Assembly (NCBI GenBank): GCA_016281295.1
Contig: JAEEII010000263.1
Coordinates: forward strand, 1 to 48,284
From: Bacteroidales bacterium
GTDB lineage: Bacteria > Bacteroidota > Bacteroidia > Bacteroidales > F082
Direction of reading: 5' to 3'
DNA: 48,284 nt
Of the stretch, positions 1 to 6,580 are shown piece after piece. Each line of letters starts with the position of its first letter. Position 1 is the first letter of the stretch. A program made the position numbers and the translations under genes. The notes beneath the pieces are model-generated. The model was not told where the DNA came from and ran no database searches. It saw only the letters and a program-made list of their open reading frames with translations.

Positions 1-1
1 G

Positions 2-691
2 CCTATTCTGTTATTGGTGAGTCTGTTTACTTTCCGCACGGTGCTTGGCGCTGCAGCCGCTTTTGCTTTTGTGACAGGATTGGTTTTCACCAGAACTACA
101 GTGGTTGGCCGGAAAAAGCGGTTGATGATTATTGCATGGGGTGTATTAGCTGTTGCGACGTTGGCTGGTGGTGTCATCATGAATGAGGTGCAAGGAGTGT
201 GGGAAGACCGTGAAACCAACCAAGAGGCAAAGCGTGCTGATCAAACTCTAAAAGGAAATCAATGGGCAAAATATGCTACTGGTACCGTGATGGCACCTAT
301 GATGTTCGTGTTGCCTTTCCCCACCATGGTGGACGTGGATGAACAATATAACCAGCAAATATTGAGCGGTGGAAATTATGTCAGAAATGTTTTTGGTGGT
401 TTTGTGTTATTAGCCTTGTATAGTGCGATTTTCTTAAAAAAGAATTGGAGAGATTTGTCGTTGATAGGTTCCTTCGTGATTGCCTACCTCGGTATTGTTT
501 CCGCAAGCGGATTTGCTAACTCTGAACGATTCTTGTTGCCGGGTCTTCCTGTGCTGTTAATGCTATCGGCATACGGTGTGACATTAATGAATGCCCAAAA
601 TTATCGTTTTATCAAGAACTGGTTTGTCATCGTCCCAGTGATCATTATCGGCTGGGCCGTGTTTAAATTGGGCTCACGAGGATTGCTATGA
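2..691 (+). CDS. Partial integral membrane protein of the polysaccharide locus (5' end outside window)
   Basis: The reading frame is open from the first complete codon at base 2, so the gene begins upstream; the TTG at 14 is only an in-frame candidate. The visible 230 or so residues are strongly hydrophobic, with segments near the start, at a VLAVATLAGG-type stretch, in the middle (FVLLALYSAIF) and two close to the C-terminus. A loop with SERFLLPGLP before the last helices resembles the C-terminal part of GT39/ArnT-like or lipid-linked sugar transferases and polymerases, where an arginine-proline motif of this kind is common. It overlaps the next gene by four bases (ATGA), so the two are translationally coupled. 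A glycosyltransferase or polymerase role is inference from this motif and the neighbours; the diagnostic N-terminal part is missing. Confidence 0.75.
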   Translation, partial: PILLLVSLFTFRTVLGAAAAFAFVTGLVFTRTTVVGRKKRLMIIAWGVLAVATLAGGVIMNEVQGVWEDRETNQEAKRADQTLKGNQWAKYATGTVMAPMMFVLPFPTMVDVDEQYNQQILSGGNYVRNVFGGFVLLALYSAIFLKKNWRDLSLIGSFVIAYLGIVSASGFANSERFLLPGLPVLLMLSAYGVTLMNAQNYRFIKNWFVIVPVIIIGWAVFKLGSRGLL

Positions 692-1695
692 GAATTCTAT
701 TGATTTGTAATTATAAACCAGGGGTGGGAGGCATCTCGGGTCAAGTGGAGATTTTGCAAAAGAAACTTTGTGAAGATGGACATATTGCAGATATCTTCAG
801 CACCAAAGCGTCTATGTGTAAACGACTTGTGATGTTGCCGAAGCTTCGTCGCACTGCTCGGGCATACGACGTGTTGCATGTCCACTGCTGTTCGGGCTGG
901 GGTTTCTTGCCTGCAGTGTTTGGCGTGAGAGTGGGTAATAAATTGGGCAAGCGGGTTGTGCTTACCTATCATGGAGGAGGGGGTGAAACCTTCTTTGATA
1001 AACATCCACGGTTAGTTCATAAATATCTGACACGCACGAATGTAAACATCGTTCTATCAGGATTTTTGGCAAAGGTCTTTGAAAATCATCACCTTCCTTA
1101 TATCATCATTCCTAATATTATCGAGCTGGACGCTTCTCGTTTCCGTCAAAGAGAAGCACTGAGACCTCGTTTTATCTGTATTCGTGCGCATGAAGAGTTG
1201 TATAATATTCCTTGCATCCTTCGGGCATTCCTGAAGGTTCAGAAGGAGATACCAGATGCTTCCTTAACCTTGGTCGGAGACGGATCACTGCACGAGAGCC
1301 TGGTTCAGCAAGCTAATTCGATGGACTTGAAGAATGTTGTTTTTACTGGTCGTGTGGATAATTCGCTGATATTTGAATACCTTGACCTAGCGGACATCAT
1401 GGTTTCCGCACCTAAGGTGGATAACATGCCGGTTTCTTTGATCGAAGCCATGAATGCAGGCGTGTTGATTGTTTCCTCAAAGGTGGGTGGTGTTCCCTAT
1501 ATGATTGAGGATGGAAAGAACGGATTGCTTTTTGAGAGTGATAAAGAAGCAGAGTTGGCCGAAAAGATGCTGTGGGCTGTCAGACATCAAGATGAGGTTG
1601 GGACTATGATACAAAGGGCGAAACAATCAGTGAAAAAGTATCGGTGGGATAACATAAAAGATCAATTGTATTCAGTTTATGGGATTTATTCATGA
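688..1695 (+). CDS. Glycosyltransferase family 4 (GT-B fold)
   Basis: A 335-residue cytoplasmic glycosyltransferase that would transfer a sugar from a nucleotide donor to a lipid-linked polysaccharide intermediate. The N-terminal acceptor half starts with a glycine-rich loop (PGVGGISGQV) and contains the LTYHGGGGE strand. The C-terminal donor half has the LVGDGSLHESL strand, the VVFTGRV strand and the nucleotide-sugar binding motif around residues 245-253, DNMPVSLIE followed by AMNAG. The usual first Glu of the E-x7-E motif is Asp here. Length is slightly short for GT4 (about 350-400). It overlaps the upstream gene by 4 bp and the downstream gene by 17 bp, consistent with one polycistronic message. 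Sugar specificity cannot be read from sequence. Confidence 0.9.
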   Translation: MRILLICNYKPGVGGISGQVEILQKKLCEDGHIADIFSTKASMCKRLVMLPKLRRTARAYDVLHVHCCSGWGFLPAVFGVRVGNKLGKRVVLTYHGGGGETFFDKHPRLVHKYLTRTNVNIVLSGFLAKVFENHHLPYIIIPNIIELDASRFRQREALRPRFICIRAHEELYNIPCILRAFLKVQKEIPDASLTLVGDGSLHESLVQQANSMDLKNVVFTGRVDNSLIFEYLDLADIMVSAPKVDNMPVSLIEAMNAGVLIVSSKVGGVPYMIEDGKNGLLFESDKEAELAEKMLWAVRHQDEVGTMIQRAKQSVKKYRWDNIKDQLYSVYGIYS

Positions 1696-2971
1696 ACATA
1701 TCATTTTGCCATTCAGTGATTCTGTAAAAGGGGAGAAGGTGCATTATTATCTTCGCCAATTGCATGAAGCAGAGCAATGGGATGATGCCAAGATGCGTGC
1801 TTTTCAGGAAAATCGTTTGCGAAAAATCGTGCTACATGCCGCCAAAACGGTTCCGTTCTACAAAAAATGGTTTGCTGAAAACGCCGTTGATCCTGATGGA
1901 ATACGCTCACTTGATGATTTAAAACAACTGCCTGTTTTAAGCAAAGCCATCATGCGAAAACAAGGGATTGAGGCATTCACCGCGGAAGGCTATCCTGAGA
2001 GAAAACGAATGTATTCAAAGTCAAGCGGCTCGACGGGTGAACCTTTCGCTTTTTATGAATCCAAATTGTCCTACTCGGTGAATATGGCGTCAAAACTGCG
2101 CACCTGGTATCAAGCTGGATATCGTCTTGGTGATTCATACATGAAAATTGCCAATGGTGTCCGTTCCAGTAAAATCAAGGCGCTTCAAGACCGTTTTAAT
2201 CGCTGTTCTTATTTGCCTTTCTATTCAATTAATGATGACACGTTGCGATCTATCTTAGACAGAATAGAAATGGAAAAGCCTCGCTTTATTCGTTCTTATC
2301 CGGCTCCTCTTTTTTTATTGGCTCAATATCGTAATAGTCACCAAGGTTATAAGTATTGTCCAGTACATGTTTTTACAACAGGCTCTACGCTGTCGTTAGA
2401 TTATCGTGATGAAATAGAACGTGCCTTCGGCTGTGATGTGATTGACTCCTATAGTTGTGAAGGAACCCCAAACACATACGAGACTCCTCAACACGATGGG
2501 TATCGAGTGTGCAACTATTATGGAATAATCGAAGTGCTTGATAAACGAGACATGCCTGTTGCAAATGGTATTGGAAGAGTGGTGAGTACAGATTTATGGA
2601 ATTACGCTCATCCATTTTTGCGCTATGATACCCAAGACTTGGTAGAGGTGAAGGATGGGAGAATTATGAGAATTATGGGCCGGGAATGCGAATCTTTTAT
2701 TAGAACAAACGGTGAGGTATATACAGTTCATAATTTTTCACGCTATTTTTTGCATGATCTGGATTCAATCGATGCATATCAGATTGTTCGTCATGCGGAT
2801 AATAGCATTACAATAAAAATAGTTGTAAATAAGAATTATACGGAATCTGTTGAGATGATGATTGCTGATTATTGGCGCCAAAAACTAGATGTGCCTGTAG
2901 CAGTTGTTTGTGTGGAAGAGATCCCATTGATGCAAAACAATAAACGGTTAACCATTGTAGAGGAACAATAA
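1679..2971 (+). CDS. Phenylacetate-CoA ligase/CapK-like adenylate-forming enzyme
   Basis: A 430-residue member of the PaaK/CapK branch of ANL adenylating enzymes. Residues 113-122 (SKSSGSTGEP) are the Ser/Thr/Gly-rich phosphate loop. A second ATP-contact region is DSYSCEGTPN, and the conserved acidic hinge area is RYDTQDLVEV. The C-terminal lid subdomain is present but short. PaaK proper activates phenylacetate, but homologues inside capsule and O-antigen clusters (CapK) are thought to activate an acid for decorating the polysaccharide. The next gene is a hexapeptide acyltransferase, which fits such a role, but this is inference. The start at 1679 overlaps the GT4 gene by 17 bp; no other good start lies nearby. 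Confidence 0.85.
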   Translation: MGFIHEHIILPFSDSVKGEKVHYYLRQLHEAEQWDDAKMRAFQENRLRKIVLHAAKTVPFYKKWFAENAVDPDGIRSLDDLKQLPVLSKAIMRKQGIEAFTAEGYPERKRMYSKSSGSTGEPFAFYESKLSYSVNMASKLRTWYQAGYRLGDSYMKIANGVRSSKIKALQDRFNRCSYLPFYSINDDTLRSILDRIEMEKPRFIRSYPAPLFLLAQYRNSHQGYKYCPVHVFTTGSTLSLDYRDEIERAFGCDVIDSYSCEGTPNTYETPQHDGYRVCNYYGIIEVLDKRDMPVANGIGRVVSTDLWNYAHPFLRYDTQDLVEVKDGRIMRIMGRECESFIRTNGEVYTVHNFSRYFLHDLDSIDAYQIVRHADNSITIKIVVNKNYTESVEMMIADYWRQKLDVPVAVVCVEEIPLMQNNKRLTIVEEQ

Positions 2972-2974
2972 ACT

Positions 2975-3901
2975 ATGAGTAAACGTCTTCCAATTGCTAA
3001 GATGCTTACATTTGGCATATTGCCAAGCTGTATAAAAAAGTTGGTTTATCGGTTGCAGGGAAATCATATCGGGCGACATGTAAAGTTTCATTTAGGATCG
3101 GTTGTGTCGTGTAAAACGAAATTCAGTGTTGGAGATGAAACGGAAATAGGTTATTTTACCTCGTTGTCGGGTGATGAGATAAGTATCGGAAAACGATGTA
3201 ACTTACGTTCGGCGGTGATGATTAGTGCACATAGAATCACTATTAGGGACGAAGTGACAATTTCCGAGACGGCGATCATTCGAGCTGGCCATGTTTCTGA
3301 TAGATCTGAAATCATCATAGACGATTTAGTACATGTTTTCCCGCATACGACAATCGATCCTTCGTGCCGTATTCATCTTCATGAGGAATGTGCCGTAGGG
3401 CCTGGATGTGGTATTTTTACACATGGTTCATATAAAAACATTCTGGAAGGCTATCCTGTGTCTTATGGCGATGTCAGTATTGGATGTCGTGTAGAGTTGA
3501 CATACAATGTTTTTGTGGCTCCTGGAGTAACTATCGGTGATGATGCAATAGTTGCATACGGATCTTTTGTTAACAAAGACCTTCCTGCAGGTGTGCTTGC
3601 AGCTGGATGCCCTGTGGTTGTTAAACGTACTAAAGAACAGTTCGCCCCAACTCCTACCGAAGAACAAAGGCAAGCTCTTGTAAAAGGAATACTGGATGAA
3701 TTCGAGAAGTATATGGCCTTCTCTAATATTCCGATGACTACACAAGATATTAAAGTCATAGATGCGAACGAAGTCGTTGTAAATGGTTTGTATCATTTTG
3801 ATCTAGTTAATCATAAGTGCAGCCAACCAAGAAATGTATTGGCTAAAGAATTACGTCGTTTTTTTAGCCGTTATGGAATTAGGTTTAAAATAGAAGAATG
3901 A
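2975..3901 (+). CDS. Left-handed beta-helix (hexapeptide repeat) acyltransferase
   Basis: A 308-residue protein of the LbH acyltransferase superfamily (acetyltransferases such as WbbJ or serine acetyltransferase). Roughly residues 30-210 show degenerate hexapeptides with I/V/L at every sixth position (for example VGDETEIGYF, ISIGKRCNL, ITIRDEVTI, VTIGDDAIV) and an extended loop near HTTIDPS. The C-terminal 95 or so residues are not repeat and look helical, longer than in simple acetyltransferases. It starts 3 bp after the CapK-like gene and overlaps the next gene by 4 bp. The probable role is O- or N-acylation of a sugar in the polysaccharide unit; donor and acceptor are unknown. Confidence 0.87.
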   Translation: MSKRLPIAKMLTFGILPSCIKKLVYRLQGNHIGRHVKFHLGSVVSCKTKFSVGDETEIGYFTSLSGDEISIGKRCNLRSAVMISAHRITIRDEVTISETAIIRAGHVSDRSEIIIDDLVHVFPHTTIDPSCRIHLHEECAVGPGCGIFTHGSYKNILEGYPVSYGDVSIGCRVELTYNVFVAPGVTIGDDAIVAYGSFVNKDLPAGVLAAGCPVVVKRTKEQFAPTPTEEQRQALVKGILDEFEKYMAFSNIPMTTQDIKVIDANEVVVNGLYHFDLVNHKCSQPRNVLAKELRRFFSRYGIRFKIEE

Positions 3902-4992
3902 ATATCCTTATTGACATAGGCCATCCTGCTCACGTGCATTTATTACATGGAGTGGCGCGTGATTTAAAGAAACTGGGGCATGGCGTTTTTTATTCAGTCC
4001 GAGACATCCCAGTAGCTAAACGGCTGATGGAACATTTTGGCATGACCCCTTGGGTTGATCTTGGAGGGAAAAAAGACTCCTTGATGGGGAAAGCTCAGAC
4101 CGTATTGCATCAAGATGTTCAGTTATTGCGTTTTGTCCGTAAAAACCATATTGATGTCGGTCTTAGTAGCGGTGTGGTTCTTGGCCATATAGCGAGCTTG
4201 ACAAAAATGAATGCGTTTCTGTTCGATGATGATGATGACACAGCTGAACCATTGATTGTAAAATACGGTCACCCCATGAGTGATGTGGTTTTTACGCCTG
4301 GTAGCATTCGTCGTAAAACAAAACATGCTCTTTATTATGCAGGTACCCATGAGCTCGCATACCTGCACCCGAATCGCTTTACTCCAGACCCAACGGTTTT
4401 GGAAAAGGCAGGACTCAAAGCAGGGGAGCGGTTTTTCATTATGCGTTTTGTGGCGCTAAAAGGCCACCACGATGTGGGACAGTTGGGTTTGAGTCTCGAT
4501 CAGAAATGTAGATTACTTGAATTGCTAAGGCCTTACGGACGTGTGATAGTCACTTCTGAACGAGCCATGGAACCCGAATTTGAACCTTATCGGCTCCCTG
4601 TGCCTCCAGAAGAGATCCACTCTCTGATGGCATATTGTTCCCTGTTTCTCGGCGACAGTCAGACCATGACTTCAGAAGCGGCAATTCTTGGGGTGCCCGC
4701 CCTAAAGTGTAACACATTTGCAGGTCGTCTTTCCGTTCCAAACGAACTTGAGCAGAAATACGGCCTTTGTTATGCCTATCAACCCGCTGATTTCGATAAG
4801 TTATATGCTCATACGGAAAGGTTGCTGGCGAAAGACCCTGAGATGCTCAGACGAGAATGGCAAGAAAAACGGCAACGTTTTCTTGATGATCATATTGATG
4901 TCACTGCTTTCTTTACTTGGTTTATTGAAAACTATCCTGAAAGTCAAAGGATGATGCGAGAGAATCCAGACTACCAATACCAATTCAAGTAA
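3898..4992 (+). CDS. DUF354 family protein (GT-B-like)
   Basis: A 364-residue protein recognisable as DUF354 from its opening, MNILIDIGHPAHVHLL, and from DSQTMTSEAAILGVPALKC in the C-terminal half. That second motif resembles the nucleotide-sugar binding loop of MurG and UDP-GlcNAc 2-epimerases. DUF354 proteins adopt a GT-B-like architecture and are common in surface polysaccharide loci of bacteria and archaea, but their reaction is not established to my knowledge. The gene overlaps the acyltransferase gene by 4 bp, and its stop codon directly abuts the next start codon (4992/4993), so it is firmly inside the polysaccharide operon. An unassigned glycosyltransferase or epimerase is the most reasonable reading. 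Confidence 0.85.
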   Translation: MNILIDIGHPAHVHLLHGVARDLKKLGHGVFYSVRDIPVAKRLMEHFGMTPWVDLGGKKDSLMGKAQTVLHQDVQLLRFVRKNHIDVGLSSGVVLGHIASLTKMNAFLFDDDDDTAEPLIVKYGHPMSDVVFTPGSIRRKTKHALYYAGTHELAYLHPNRFTPDPTVLEKAGLKAGERFFIMRFVALKGHHDVGQLGLSLDQKCRLLELLRPYGRVIVTSERAMEPEFEPYRLPVPPEEIHSLMAYCSLFLGDSQTMTSEAAILGVPALKCNTFAGRLSVPNELEQKYGLCYAYQPADFDKLYAHTERLLAKDPEMLRREWQEKRQRFLDDHIDVTAFFTWFIENYPESQRMMRENPDYQYQFK

Positions 4993-5724
4993 ATGGATTT
5001 TACCTTATCAAAATATAGACAACTCCTTGTGGCCTTGAAGGGTTATGGAAACGTGATCCTCCGTCATGATGTGGACCTGAAACCTCAAAACAGTCTTGCT
5101 ACCGCTAAACTGGAGCACGAACTGGGCTGGAAAGCTACTTATTATTTCCGTGCAGTACCTGAGAGTTGGGATGAACAGATTATCAAAGAGATTGCTTCCT
5201 TGGGTCATGAAATCGGCTATCATTATGAGTCGCTGACTACCTGCAATGGGGATGTGGAGGCTGCCTATCGCGATTTTTGCGCGAATCTTGAAAAACTCAG
5301 GACGTTGGCTCCGGTGACAAGCATCTGCATGCACGGAAGCCCTAAGTCGAAATGGGATAGCCGTGACCTGTGGAAAAAATATGACTATCACCCATTGGGA
5401 ATCACCTTTGAGCCTTATCTCGACACGGATTTTTCAAAAGTGTTTTATCTGACCGACACAGGTCGCCGCTGGGATGGCTTCAAAGTCAGTGTTCGTGACC
5501 GTATCCCTCAGTTCCAAGACGAATGGGTCAGGAAAGGATGGGTGTATCATTCAACTGATGACATCATCCAAGCCATCAGCGAAACGTCACTGCCCCAGTC
5601 TTTGATGATTACAACACATCCACAGCGGTGGACTGATAACAAAATGGCATGGCTTCAAGAAATGGTGACTCAAAAAATGAAAAACATGGTGAAAAGAGTC
5701 ATCGTTACCAAGAAAGCCCATTAA
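4993..5724 (+). CDS. Polysaccharide deacetylase-like protein (NodB-related, WbmS type)
   Basis: A 243-residue cytoplasmic protein without a signal peptide. It has a HDVD motif at residues 25-28 that stands in for the TFDDG motif of NodB-type deacetylases, and a GHEIGYHYE motif at residues 71-79 comparable to the second metal-binding motif (H-x3-H type). MHGSPKS around residue 115 would be the third. The whole is a compact carbohydrate esterase 4-like barrel of the kind found in O-antigen clusters (WbmS-like). It could deacylate a nucleotide sugar or lipid-linked unit, acting opposite to the acyltransferase two genes upstream. It starts at the base after the DUF354 stop and is the last biosynthetic gene before the export module. 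Confidence 0.78.
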   Translation: MDFTLSKYRQLLVALKGYGNVILRHDVDLKPQNSLATAKLEHELGWKATYYFRAVPESWDEQIIKEIASLGHEIGYHYESLTTCNGDVEAAYRDFCANLEKLRTLAPVTSICMHGSPKSKWDSRDLWKKYDYHPLGITFEPYLDTDFSKVFYLTDTGRRWDGFKVSVRDRIPQFQDEWVRKGWVYHSTDDIIQAISETSLPQSLMITTHPQRWTDNKMAWLQEMVTQKMKNMVKRVIVTKKAH

Positions 5725-5742
5725 CTATATTGGAAATTATTG

Positions 5743-5750
5743 TATTTTTG
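5743..5750 (+). promoter_or_regulatory. Bacteroidetes -7 promoter element upstream of the export lipoprotein gene
   Basis: TATTTTTG matches the TAnnTTTG -7 consensus of the Bacteroidetes primary sigma factor and lies in the short gap after the deacetylase-like gene. No convincing TTG -33 element sits 19-21 bp upstream. If used, it gives the export genes their own start of transcription separate from the biosynthetic genes. Confidence 0.45.
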
Positions 5751-5760
5751 CAAATTCTTA

Positions 5761-6558
5761 ATGAATAAAAACATGAAGCCTTTAAAACTGTTTTTTGCTC
5801 TTGCATGTCTCGCTATTCTGGCAAGCTCTTGCGTCACCTCCAAAGAGGTGAGCTACATGAATGATCTCAAACACAACCAGTCCATTCCCCTGAATAGTAA
5901 GTTTGAAGCGGTCATTAGTCCATACGACCAATTGCGCATTAATGTGATTGGCGTGGGTGATGAAAAAGAACTGGCTGAACCTTTTAATCCATTCGGGAAT
6001 GCACAAACTATGACCAGCAATCAAAACGCGGGATATCTGGTCGATGTCAATGGCGACATCCAGTTTCCCACTTTGGGAAAAATTCATGTGAAAGGGATGA
6101 CCCGTTTGCAACTCCAAGAGTTCATTACTGAGAAATTGGTAGCAGGAGGTTATATGAATAACCCTATGGTGGATGTGCGCTTTATTAATTTCAGGGTCTT
6201 TGTGTTGGGAACTACAGATGGCGGAAAAGTGTTGACTATCAACAATGAACGCTGTACTTTTCTGGAGGCTTTGGCTATGGCGGGTGGCCTTAATCAATAC
6301 ACAAAACGCGATAAAATCGCTGTGATGCGTGAAGTGGATGGCAAAATGGTCACCCATTTTCTTGATCCGCGTTCTACTGATGTGTTTAACGACTCTTTCT
6401 TCCTGCTCCAACAAAATGACATTATCATTACACAATCGTTCCGCCGTGCCTACGCCCAAGATGCCTTCGACAGAACGGTTAGTGTTGTGGGGGCTGTGGC
6501 ATCCGTGCTTTCATCAGCAGCGATGATTTATTTAGTGGTTACGGGGCAAAAACAATAA
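5761..6558 (+). CDS. Outer-membrane polysaccharide export lipoprotein (Wza/OPX family)
   Basis: A protein of about 265 residues that would form the outer-membrane or periplasmic export channel for the polysaccharide. A lipoprotein signal peptide ends in the lipobox LASSC; the mature protein starts at that cysteine. The polysaccharide export domain follows (SPYDQLRINVIG and then GYLVDVNGDIQFPTLGKI), then an SLBB-type beta-grasp segment (VFVLGTTDGGKVLTI). A hydrophobic helix close to the C-terminus (VVGAVASVLSSAAMIYLVV) is typical of Bacteroidetes members. The frame is open further upstream from a TTG at 5740, but that would overlap the promoter element. ATG 5761 is used; ATG 5773 gives an even more standard signal peptide and a longer leader. 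Confidence 0.92.
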   Translation: MNKNMKPLKLFFALACLAILASSCVTSKEVSYMNDLKHNQSIPLNSKFEAVISPYDQLRINVIGVGDEKELAEPFNPFGNAQTMTSNQNAGYLVDVNGDIQFPTLGKIHVKGMTRLQLQEFITEKLVAGGYMNNPMVDVRFINFRVFVLGTTDGGKVLTINNERCTFLEALAMAGGLNQYTKRDKIAVMREVDGKMVTHFLDPRSTDVFNDSFFLLQQNDIIITQSFRRAYAQDAFDRTVSVVGAVASVLSSAAMIYLVVTGQKQ

Positions 6559-6580
6559 TTGTTGAAAAATCAATGGTTTT

